Assembly (NCBI GenBank): GCA_905372305.1
Contig: CAJPOP010000003.1
Location: forward strand, 1 to 64,000
Reading direction: 5' to 3'
From: Candidatus Saccharimonadota bacterium
GTDB taxonomy: Bacteria; Patescibacteriota; Saccharimonadia; Saccharimonadales; Saccharimonadaceae
Length of the DNA stretch: 64,000 bases
In this document: positions 46,204-54,047 of the stretch, piece after piece
How positions within the stretch are numbered: the stretch's first letter is position 1
Layout of the letters: each line of letters begins with the position of its first letter
Notes under the pieces: model-generated
Seen by the model: only the letters and a program-made list of their open reading frames with translations
What the model was told of the DNA's origin: nothing
The model's database searches: none
Translations under genes and position numbers: made by a program

Positions 46204-46741
46204 ATCGCCTCCTGTACTCAGCAGCTGCTGCAAAGGCTTTTTTGACCGCTTCTTCTGGCGAAACTGCACCGATTGTCAATATTCGATTACGAGTGTCGAG
46301 ATATTCATCAGCGAGTTTATCGGCCCAGCCCCCGTAGCCTGCTAGTGCTACCATCGGGATATCGGCCTGATAGGCGATAGCTAATTCGGTGAGTGTGCCT
46401 GAACCGCCGCTTATCGCGATCACCGCATCGCAACCAGTTACCAGTACGGTTTCTCGACCGCCGCCGCGTTCCAGTCCGCAGGGTATGATAATGTCAGCGT
46501 CTTTTTCCCAAACGTCTTTTCCTTTGCCATATGTGATGCCGACCGTGAATCCGCCAGCATCTTTTGCACCGCGGCATGCCGCCGTTGACAGGGAATCACT
46601 ATCTTTTTCTGCTCCAAAAAACAAGATTCCGTCTTCTTCGGCTATTAACCTGCCGACCTCGTACGCTACTCTTTCAACTTCTTTGCTATATTTTAGATCG
46701 GCCGCCGAACCCATTACACCGATTTGAAATTTTCTTGCCAT
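46196..46741 (-). CDS. LOG/TIGR00725-like Rossmann protein
   Basis: 181 residues. QIGVMGSAAD, GILFFGAEKDSDSLSTAACRGAKDAGG, ETVLVTGCDAVIAISGGSGTLTELAIAYQ and VALAGYGGWADKL match the lysine-decarboxylase-like fold with its GGSGTLTE nucleotide-binding motif. GAGGAGG is 12 nt before the ATG, longer than usual. First gene after the T-box-like leader; co-transcribed with the aspartoacylase-like gene. Reaction unknown; the LOG family cleaves nucleotide N-glycosidic bonds. Confidence 0.82.
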   Translation of the reverse strand: MARKFQIGVMGSAADLKYSKEVERVAYEVGRLIAEEDGILFFGAEKDSDSLSTAACRGAKDAGGFTVGITYGKGKDVWEKDADIIIPCGLERGGGRETVLVTGCDAVIAISGGSGTLTELAIAYQADIPMVALAGYGGWADKLADEYLDTRNRILTIGAVSPEEAVKKAFAAAAEYRRRYA

Positions 46742-46979
46742 ATTTAGATAAAACCTCCTCAGGCACAATAGATTATATTATTTACCCAAGGAACGAGAGA
46801 TCAAAAAAGAGACCTCCCGCGGTCCCATCCTTGTTCTATAGTTCATTACTGAATTATAGCGCTCATTACCGGCTCTACGATGGATCGCGATTTCGGTTGT
46901 GTGACTTTACGGCTTCACTCCCGTGGTGTATTTTGACACCCAGCTCGTTCCGGCGTGACTGGAACTCTGATGCTTTATG
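46742..46979 (-). promoter_or_regulatory. T-box-like riboswitch leader
   Basis: On the minus strand the conserved T-box core TGGGACCGCG (46818-46827; consensus UGGNACCGCG) sits in GAACAAGGA...GGG. The same bases form an intrinsic terminator: GGGACC pairs with GGTCTC (46809-46826) followed by six Ts. This is the classic antiterminator/terminator overlap that reads uncharged tRNA. About 150 nt of structured leader precede it (e.g. AGAGTTCC/GGAAC, CCGTAAAG). The specifier codon could not be fixed. The bulge UGGG would pair with a C or U discriminator. Confidence 0.75.
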
Positions 46980-46985
46980 CTTAGG

Positions 46986-47014
46986 ATTATACATAGCGCT
47001 TGCAGTTGGGTCAA
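46986..47014 (-). promoter_or_regulatory. Sigma70-type promoter of the T-box operon
   Basis: TTGACC - 17 bp - TATAAT on the minus strand, ending ~7 nt before the predicted leader start. Confidence 0.85.
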
Positions 47015-47085
47015 GCATCTAAATTAGCGCTACTGCGTAGATTATGGCGGGGATTTTCCATCCTTTGGAGTGAAAATGTATTAGA

Positions 47086-47610
47086 TTAGAGTGTTTTTAC
47101 ATTTTTCTCGTAGGCTTTTCTTAGTTCGCCTGACAAGGACTCGTCCAGCAATCCATCGGATAATTCCATAAAATACGCATACTTATCTCGAAGTTGTCTT
47201 TGCATATCGACTGGCGCCAGATGATAATAGTAGCTGTTCTGAATAAGGTCTGCTGCGCGAATCGACAATACATCACCGCCAAGTTCAGCTGTGCGAATAA
47301 AAGACTGCTTGACATCTTGCTTGCTTGAAATTGTTAATACATCGACATACCGCACAACCTGTTGGCCAAATTCACACTCTATTTCCCGTATCGTCACATC
47401 TGTATCCTCAATTACATCGTGAAGGATTGCAGCAATCACAATGTCTTGGGGAAAATCCCTTTCCCAAAGCATTTCAGCGACCTGAATTGAGTGAAGAAAA
47501 ACCGGCTTAGCGTTGTGTCCTGATTTTTGCAAGGCATTTGATAGAAAGAATAAGGCTCTTTCTATTTCGTGCCTATCGTATTGAAAGTTTGAGATATGTT
47601 TTCGCTTCAT
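47086..47610 (-). CDS. HD-domain (RelA/SpoT hydrolase-like) protein
   Basis: 174 residues from MKRKHISNF. PVFLHSIQVAEMLWE, AAILHDVIEDTDVTI and VRYVDVLTIS match the HD hydrolase half of RelA/SpoT proteins (metal ligands H..HD..D), with no synthetase domain. Likely a small alarmone or nucleotide hydrolase (MESH1/SAH-like). An in-frame TTG at 47640 is an alternative start. Confidence 0.8.
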   Translation of the reverse strand: MKRKHISNFQYDRHEIERALFFLSNALQKSGHNAKPVFLHSIQVAEMLWERDFPQDIVIAAILHDVIEDTDVTIREIECEFGQQVVRYVDVLTISSKQDVKQSFIRTAELGGDVLSIRAADLIQNSYYYHLAPVDMQRQLRDKYAYFMELSDGLLDESLSGELRKAYEKNVKTL

Positions 47611-47714
47611 ACCGCCTTTTTCTCGTACTAGTAAACTCAAATAATAGACTGGAAATAGCTCGCTACCAGAAGTAAACGAGCTGTTTCAAATCCGAATGTA
47701 ATATAAAACCCTTA

Positions 47715-47789
47715 TGGTGACCTTACCGGGAATCGAACCCGGATTGCCAGGATGAAAACCTGGTGTCCTAACCGTTAGACGATAAGGCC
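47715..47789 (-). tRNA. tRNA-Glu(TTC)
   Basis: Starts GGCCTTATCGTCTAACGG. Anticodon loop TTTTCAT gives TTC. T-loop GGTTCGATTCC. Acceptor TAAGGTC, discriminator A, encoded CCA. Confidence 0.96.
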
Positions 47790-47957
47790 ATAACAAAGCG
47801 AATTATAACACGCTTCAGCGCAGTTTGTCTATTGCCTCGTATCCAACTCGCAGCCTCAGCACTAAAACAGCGTAAAAGGCGCCAAGGTGCGCCAGCTGGC
47901 CAGTTCCAGCCAGACACCAAACTTGCGCTTTTTTCACCGATTCGCCATAATAGAATT

Positions 47958-50042
47958 ATGAAAAAGGGAGGGCTTGGCGAAAAACCTCGTACGATTTCCA
48001 GATTTTGGCTGCGGCGGCTATGCGAAACCGCGCTTTTTGGCTGCTGCACAATTGTTATCCTCTATATTTGGGCCCGGTTTATTCCAACTGGTTACCAGTT
48101 GCCAATCGGCTTATCCGTCACCGATCTGACAGCCGCAGTAGCCGCCATCGGCAGCTTAGTCTCGCTCATTTTATGTTTTTGGCTGCCAAAAAACAACGAA
48201 ACTGCCATCGCAATTTTCGTCTATCTGCTGTCTGCCACTGTTGCTACTACCGCTGTCTGCACAAGCGGCGGTCCATCGTCGCCATTCCTGGCTGTTTGGA
48301 TTGTCGCGGCAATTTTCTCCGGATTTTTCGGCGCAATTGTCATAAGTTCCATCGCAATCCTCGTTGCCATTCAGACAGTCATAGCAGCTATCCAAACTGG
48401 ATTTAACGTCCAGACGATCATCGGCTATCTATTCTTCGGCTTCGCGCCGCTGATATTCAGTTTTATCCTATGGAGCCGCCGCCAGCCGGCAGCAGAGGGC
48501 AGCGACTATGCCGATTTAGCCGACCGGCTATCAACTGTCGAAGGCAAATCTGAAGTAGTTATCAATACCATCGACGACGGCGTGCTGGCAATCTCGCGCC
48601 AGGGCAATATTGAACTGATCAACCCGTCGGCGCAGCGAATTATCGGCTGGGATCAGGGAGACGCGCTGGGGCTAAATTGGAAAAGCGTCTTAAAATTAGC
48701 ATCCTCTGACGGTAAAGACGTCGCAGAAATCGATAATCCAGTAGCGCAAGCCTTGATATCCAACAAGCCGACGCACAGCGATAAATTATTCCTTATCACC
48801 AGTTCTGAAAAACGCATTCTGGTGTCAATCGTCAGTTCGCCAGTCGGCAAGGACGGCGAGGGAATTATCGTCGTTTTCCGCGATATCACCAGGGAAAAAG
48901 CCGAGGAGCGCCAGCAAGCCGAATTTATCTCCACCGCCAGCCACGAAATGCGCACGCCGATAGCGTCAATTGAGGGATATTTGGGTCTGGCATTAAACCC
49001 AGCCACCGCCCATATCGACGAAAAGGCCCGCGATTTTATCACCAAAGCCCACAAATCGGCGCGGCATTTAGGCAAATTATTCCAGGATTTGCTGGACATT
49101 AGTAAATCCGAAGACGGCCGGTTAAAAAACGAGCCAAAGGTAATCGACGTTAACGAATTCGTGAAAGAAATATTTGACGGACTAGCCCAGAAAGCCGCTG
49201 AAAAAAAGCTTGACTATATTTTTAATCCGGCAGTGAAGATTAACGACGACGGCAGCGAGAAATCTTTACAGCCAATTTTTTACGCCAATGTTGATCCCGA
49301 CCACTTCCGCGAAGTTGTCAGCAACTTGATCGAAAACGCCATCAAATATACGCCGTACGGCGAAGTCGTCGTTGATATAACTGGCGATGAAAAACAAATT
49401 TCCGTCAGCGTCAAAGACAGCGGAATTGGTATCCCGAAGGAGGATATCCCGCATTTATTCCAAAAATTTTACCGCGTCAACAATTCCGACACCCAAGAAA
49501 TCAATGGCACTGGTCTGGGACTGTATCTTAGCCGGCGGCTAGCAGAAGCTATGTCCGGCAATTTACATGTCGAAAGCGAATATAAAAAGGGCAGCACGTT
49601 CTTCTTAGACATCCCCAGAATGAGTAATATCGAAGCGAAACGAAAGTTGGAAGAATCTCAAATCGATCCCGCCGCCAAAGAAGTTTCCGATGAATTAGAA
49701 ATGCAAATGCAATCCATGGCTATGCCGCAAGAAATAGCCGCCAGCACTGAACCTAGCCAGGCTAATCCTGTTATTTTGTCCTCAGAACCAGCCAAATCAG
49801 ATCTTTCACCGATGCAAACATTGATGCCGACACCGACTACGCAAATGCCGACCAGGCCGCCGGATGAGATTGCCTCGCAAGCGCCCGCGCCGCCTCAGGG
49901 AACACCCATAACGCCCCAGGAGTCATCCGCGCAATCCCAGAAAGCACCAGCCCAGCCAGTCGCCAAACCGCCGACGCTGGCAGAGATTGAGGATAACTTA
50001 AACACTCAACGCCGCAATCTGTCAATACCAGATAGAAAGTAA
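47958..50042 (+). CDS. PAS-containing membrane histidine kinase
   Basis: 694 residues from the ATG 6 nt after CATAAT. About six membrane helices in the first 190 residues (e.g. IVILYIWARFIP, VSLILCFWL, VIISSIAILVAI), a PAS domain (~220-330, VINTIDDGVLAISRQGNIELI), HisKA with FISTASHEMRTPIASIEGYL, and HATPase_c with NLIENAIKYTP, VKDSGIGIP and GTGLGLYLSRRL. The C-terminal ~120 residues are Pro/Gln/Ala-rich and probably disordered. The matching regulator lies 49 nt downstream and has a similar tail. Confidence 0.93.
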   Translation: MKKGGLGEKPRTISRFWLRRLCETALFGCCTIVILYIWARFIPTGYQLPIGLSVTDLTAAVAAIGSLVSLILCFWLPKNNETAIAIFVYLLSATVATTAVCTSGGPSSPFLAVWIVAAIFSGFFGAIVISSIAILVAIQTVIAAIQTGFNVQTIIGYLFFGFAPLIFSFILWSRRQPAAEGSDYADLADRLSTVEGKSEVVINTIDDGVLAISRQGNIELINPSAQRIIGWDQGDALGLNWKSVLKLASSDGKDVAEIDNPVAQALISNKPTHSDKLFLITSSEKRILVSIVSSPVGKDGEGIIVVFRDITREKAEERQQAEFISTASHEMRTPIASIEGYLGLALNPATAHIDEKARDFITKAHKSARHLGKLFQDLLDISKSEDGRLKNEPKVIDVNEFVKEIFDGLAQKAAEKKLDYIFNPAVKINDDGSEKSLQPIFYANVDPDHFREVVSNLIENAIKYTPYGEVVVDITGDEKQISVSVKDSGIGIPKEDIPHLFQKFYRVNNSDTQEINGTGLGLYLSRRLAEAMSGNLHVESEYKKGSTFFLDIPRMSNIEAKRKLEESQIDPAAKEVSDELEMQMQSMAMPQEIAASTEPSQANPVILSSEPAKSDLSPMQTLMPTPTTQMPTRPPDEIASQAPAPPQGTPITPQESSAQSQKAPAQPVAKPPTLAEIEDNLNTQRRNLSIPDRK

Positions 50043-50091
50043 CCATAAGAACTATAGATTTTTTAGAGAAATTTAAGTATAGTATAAGTAT

Positions 50092-51456
50092 ATGACGAAA
50101 ATTTTATTGGTTGAAGACGACAAAAGCCTGCGCGAAATTTACGGCGTACGACTTTTGGCGGAGGGCTACGATATCGTTTCGGCGGGCGACGGTGAAGAAG
50201 CTTTGGCCATGGCAATCAAAGAACGTCCGCGTCTTATCCTGAGCGATGTAATGATGCCAAAGATATCTGGCTTCGATATGCTGGATATTCTGCGGTCTAC
50301 CACCGAGACGAAGGATGTCAAAGTCATTATGATGACCGCCTTGTCGTCCGAAGACCAGCGCAAGCGCGGCGAGCAGCTGGGTGCTGACAGGTATCTGGTT
50401 AAATCGCAAGTTGGCATTGAAGATGTTGTCAGAGCAGTTCACGAAGTTTTGCGCGACGTGCCAGGAATTGGCACCGAGCCAAAGCCGTCTGCTGCTGCCG
50501 AGCCTGATAATTCAAGCCAAGATATGTCGTACGTAGAAAACCTTGAAGTAGATCCAAACGACACTCCATCGGTTGAACGGCCAGATGTCGAATCGCTATC
50601 GCCGCAGCCAGCCCCAGAAGAACCGCCAGTATTGCCAACGGCTGAATCGCCTCAAGCACCTCAGACACCGCCAGAACCAGCTGTTTCAGAGAATACAGCG
50701 CCAGTCTTACAGCCAGTTCCGCAGATTAGCCCGCAGAGTCCGATTCAGGCTGTACCTCAACCAAATGGCTTGCCTCGGTCGGCATCAGCCGCGCCGCAGC
50801 CCGCACAGCCAAGCGGATTACCGCAGCCTCTAGCGCCATTCTCGTCGCCAATGCCGCGTCCAGCTGGACTAGGCGACAGAGTTATTCAGCCGCTGCCAGC
50901 ATCAGAAAAAGGCGAGTCGGTTGATGTTTCGGAATTAATTGACCAGGAATTAAACGCACCCGCTATTCCTACCGTTCCGACAACAGAGCCGGCATCAGCC
51001 ATGGAACCTATCGCTGCACCTATTCCGCAGCCAACCCAGCCAGCCCCGGAAGAACCGCCGGTATTGCCAACAGCTGAATCGCCTGAAGCAGCCCAAACGC
51101 CACCAGAACCAGCTGCTCCGGAAAATACAGCGCCAGTCTTACAGCCAGTTCCGCAGATTAGCCCGCAGAGTCCGATTCAGGCTGCCATGCAGCAATCCGC
51201 CCAAACTCAAGCAGATGACCCAGCTCAGCAACAACCGGCTCCAGCACCGACTTCTATGCCGACAGCTGATCCAAGCGCAGCGCAATTAACGCCGCAGCCC
51301 GCAGCTCCAAATCCATCGGACGCAGCAGCACTAACACCAGCAGTGCCAGATCCTGCAGCTGCCATGCAGCAATCCGCCCAAACTCAAGCAGATGACCCAG
51401 CTCAGCAACAACCGGCTCCAGCACCGACTTCTATGCCGACAGCGCCGCAACAATGA
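50092..51456 (+). CDS. Response regulator with repetitive Pro/Gln-rich tail
   Basis: 454 residues. The first ~120 form a receiver: LLVEDDKSLRE, phosphoacceptor Asp in RLILSDVMMPKISGF, Thr in IMMTALSS, Lys in YLVKSQVG. The remaining ~330 residues contain no DNA-binding domain and are Pro/Gln/Ala-rich with long internal repeats. It may work as a scaffold or surface-associated linker. It overlaps the pseudouridine synthase by ATGA. TATAGT lies 8 nt before the ATG. Confidence 0.88.
   Translation: MTKILLVEDDKSLREIYGVRLLAEGYDIVSAGDGEEALAMAIKERPRLILSDVMMPKISGFDMLDILRSTTETKDVKVIMMTALSSEDQRKRGEQLGADRYLVKSQVGIEDVVRAVHEVLRDVPGIGTEPKPSAAAEPDNSSQDMSYVENLEVDPNDTPSVERPDVESLSPQPAPEEPPVLPTAESPQAPQTPPEPAVSENTAPVLQPVPQISPQSPIQAVPQPNGLPRSASAAPQPAQPSGLPQPLAPFSSPMPRPAGLGDRVIQPLPASEKGESVDVSELIDQELNAPAIPTVPTTEPASAMEPIAAPIPQPTQPAPEEPPVLPTAESPEAAQTPPEPAAPENTAPVLQPVPQISPQSPIQAAMQQSAQTQADDPAQQQPAPAPTSMPTADPSAAQLTPQPAAPNPSDAAALTPAVPDPAAAMQQSAQTQADDPAQQQPAPAPTSMPTAPQQ
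50611..50752 (+). repeat. 142-bp direct repeat, copy 1, in regulator tail
   Basis: Encodes PAPEEPPVLPTAESPQ...TAPVLQPVPQISPQS. The second copy is at 51043-51184 with a few substitutions. Confidence 0.85.
51043..51184 (+). repeat. 142-bp direct repeat, copy 2, in regulator tail
   Basis: Same length and frame as 50611-50752. Confidence 0.85.
51181..51266 (+). repeat. 86-bp direct repeat, copy 1
   Basis: Encodes AAMQQSAQTQADDPAQQQ... and PTSMPTA. It appears identical at base level to 51358-51443, so it is a recent duplication or a recombination hot spot. Confidence 0.85.
51358..51443 (+). repeat. 86-bp direct repeat, copy 2
   Basis: Identical to 51181-51266, just before the end of the regulator gene. 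Confidence 0.85.
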
Positions 51457-52157
51457 CCGGATGGCAGCCCGTAAAAAACCTGATGAGACTAAACAAATTT
51501 GTAGCTTTGAGCCTCGGCGTGTCGCGCCGGAAAGCTGACGAGCTGATAGAGCAGGGGGAAATATTAGTTAATGGCGACCGCGCGGTTTTAGGCCGGCAGA
51601 TAAGCCAATCTGACTCTGTCCTGTACAACTCCCGAGAGCTGCACATCCAGCCAAAAAAACTCATCCTCCTCCACAAACCCGTTGGCTATCTTTGCTCGCG
51701 CGCCTCTCAGGGCGGCGCACCGACCATTTACGAATTATTGCCAGCCAGTCTCCATCACTTGAAACCTGTCGGCCGCCTAGACAAAGACAGTTCGGGGCTC
51801 ATCCTCCTCACCAACGACGGAGATTTTGCCCATCAGATGACACACCCATCGTTTTATAAAATTAAGCGCTATCTGGTGACGCTCGACCGACCACTCCAGC
51901 CGCTTCACCGGCAAATGATCAATGACTTTGGTGTGCAGCTACCTGACGGCCCCAGCCGCTTGACGCTGGAACGCCAGCACGACGACGACCACCGCTGGAT
52001 CATCCAGATGAGCGAAGGCCGTAACCGCCAAATCCGCCGCACCTTCGCCGCCCTTGGCTACACGGTTAAAAAACTCCACCGGACAGATTTTGGTAGTTAT
52101 TCGCTTGGCGGCATGAAGCGAGGGGAATTTCAGGAAAGCAATTTGACACCAAATTAA
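51453..52157 (+). CDS. RsuA/RluB-family pseudouridine synthase
   Basis: 234 residues, or 224 from ATG 51483, which begins directly with the S4 domain (MRLNKFVALSLGVSRRKADELI). Catalytic Asp in GRLDKDSSGLILLTNDGD, then EGRNRQIRRTFAALGY. It isomerises a uridine in rRNA. The first ATG overlaps the regulator stop (ATGA), so translation is coupled. Confidence 0.92.
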   Translation: MTGWQPVKNLMRLNKFVALSLGVSRRKADELIEQGEILVNGDRAVLGRQISQSDSVLYNSRELHIQPKKLILLHKPVGYLCSRASQGGAPTIYELLPASLHHLKPVGRLDKDSSGLILLTNDGDFAHQMTHPSFYKIKRYLVTLDRPLQPLHRQMINDFGVQLPDGPSRLTLERQHDDDHRWIIQMSEGRNRQIRRTFAALGYTVKKLHRTDFGSYSLGGMKRGEFQESNLTPN

Positions 52158-52204
52158 CGATAGTGTACTATACCTTACATCATAAATATTAGGAGGATAT
52201 TATT

Positions 52205-52657
52205 ATGGGAAAAGGCGAAGGGCTTTCAATTGGCAAAGTACACGAGTCGTTACGAAAAAGAGCAGGGAAAGCTCTTGTCTTCATGACTGGCATTGCACTG
52301 GCTGTTTCGGGCTGTGCCGCGCCAACATCAGAAACAAAACCAGCCGACACAGAACAAGGGTAAGAAAACCCTACGGCTAATACGCAGACAGACTCAGAAG
52401 GCAACCCTGACCTTGACTGGCAGGTTATTGACCAAGGCTGTAGAGACAGCTCTGACTGCGAACCAGGAGAGCGACTAAACGCAACCGTCGCAAAAGCTTG
52501 TGACGGCACTACACTACTGTACCGGCATTCTGACTACTTTTATCAAGGCGGTCTCACCGCAGTTCCTAACAGTCCTGAGTGCGGCTACATTCCGCCAACA
52601 GAAAACAGCCCTGCGGCAACCACTGAAGCAACACCCACTCCAGCCAGCGGCGAGTAG
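52205..52657 (+). pseudogene. Lipoprotein gene interrupted by in-frame TAA
   Basis: AGGAGG precedes the ATG. A signal peptide with lipobox-like AVSGC is followed by a Thr/Glu-rich linker, then TAA at codon 53 (52361-52363). The same frame continues for ~97 codons: PDLDWQVIDQGC, VAKACDGTTLLYRH, AVPNSPECGYIPP, ending TTEATPTPASGE. The downstream half matches the second copy at 53543, so it is real coding sequence. GGGCAAGAA to GGGTAAGAA would explain the stop. Confidence 0.7.
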
Positions 52658-52661
52658 TGGC

Positions 52662-53358
52662 CAGGATTCTTCCGCCGAACAGCTTCCGAGCATGCCGCTT
52701 CGTCACGCTCCAGATATTCTCTCCTTGGTTGGTACCGGCAAAGCGCCCTTTGCTATGAATGAGCGTAGCCAAGTAGTTCTAGCTCGTCATACGCCCACCA
52801 TTTGTCGATCGCCACTAGGCTGCCTGCTACGATGTAGTCCTGAACAAATTGTTCAAGCGGTTGTCTATCCCGGCTGTCGGTAATGCGTAGGGCAATGCGC
52901 CCGGTCGCAGTATCTTTAGCGCCAACTACGATGTGCTGAGGCTGTTTGGACCGCTTCTTGTCAAAATAGCTTTCATCTACTTGCACAACATCCTTCAGTA
53001 TAGTAGCAAGCTTATCGCTGCCGGGCAGCTGCTTACGAAATTGGATATACCAGCGCCGAACAGTGGTATAACTCACGCCGGCTAATAGGTATGACGTTTC
53101 CGTTGAGCGTTTTGTTTGCCAACAGTAGAGCAGGATGAACAGCTGCCGGGGACTTAGCTTCATGCCGTATAACCAACTAGCCTGGTAGCTGGTAGGCCGG
53201 TATTTCTTGCGGCACAGTTTACGCCACAGATATTTGTTGCAATAGTTTTCATGAAGACCCGCATGGCAGCGAGGACAAGATACCTCATCACCAAAGACTA
53301 GTTTGTTAAGGATCTGCCAGTATTTCTTGTTACTGGCAAACTTTGGTATGGTAGACAT
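52662..53358 (-). pseudogene. Decayed IS1595-like (ISXO2) transposase
   Basis: Starts MSTIPKFASNKKYW after AAAGGAG. An N-terminal zinc ribbon (CPRCHAGLHE) leads into the DDE domain (VVQVDESYFDKKR, LVAIDKWWAYDEL). The frame breaks near 52760-52772 and resumes one frame over as HSKGRFAGTNQGENIWSVTKRH (final catalytic region), then stops matching at KLFGGR. The C-terminus and that end of the element are missing; the remaining sequence runs antisense into the lipoprotein gene. The other end may be the GGGACCTGTAGCAGACACC stretch at 53427-53445. Confidence 0.75.
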
Positions 53359-53542
53359 CAGGAACATCTCCTTTCACTTAGTTGCTATTCACTCCTAAGT
53401 TTACGGGATGTTCTGGTTTAGTTTAAGGGACCTGTAGCAGACACCTTATTGACTTATTAGACAAAAAGAAGTACAGTGAGTAGACCAACACAAAACCGAT
53501 GGTGTGGTGTGGTAATTGTTATAACTACAAAAGAGGAGTTTT

Positions 53543-53987
53543 ATGAAATACGACAAAATAGGACCCACAGAACGCAATGAACGCAATTGGCTGTCACTGA
53601 GAAAAGCTGGCGCAGCGATCGCCATTTTAGCCGCTTCATTCGGCTTGACAGGCTGTAGCGACGCAGCATCACCATCTGATAAGACAAACAGTAGCCTCAA
53701 CGGCAGATGCCGGTCATACCGATCAGAGAGGATATCCCGACGTTGACTGGAAGATAGTTGATTATGGATGTAACGAAGGAGCAGAAGGTTGTGAAGTTGG
53801 TGATTTCGGCATAACAGTGAAAGGTTGCGATGACAATAACAATCTGCTCTTTAAGCACGTCTATAGTGGAGACTCTCAATTAATCGTCATTCCTAACAGC
53901 CCTGAATGCGGCGGTACTCCGTCAGCATCTGAAAACAGCCCCGCGCCAACCGCTGAGACAACACCCACTCCAGCAAGCGGCAATTAA
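53543..53987 (+). pseudogene. Frameshifted second lipoprotein copy
   Basis: AGAGGAG precedes the ATG. Signal peptide with lipobox LTGC. The frame changes near 53700 (445 bp, not a multiple of three), after which PDVDWKIVDYGC, VKGCDDNNNLLFKH, IVIPNSPECGG and TTPTPASGN match the copy at 52205. Both copies of this surface lipoprotein are thus broken, by different lesions, on the two sides of the decayed transposase. Confidence 0.7.
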
Positions 53988-54047
53988 ACTTGACATCGCA
54001 GTTTATTCTCGCCAAATCGCCGCGCCTCTGTTATAATGGGCATAATT

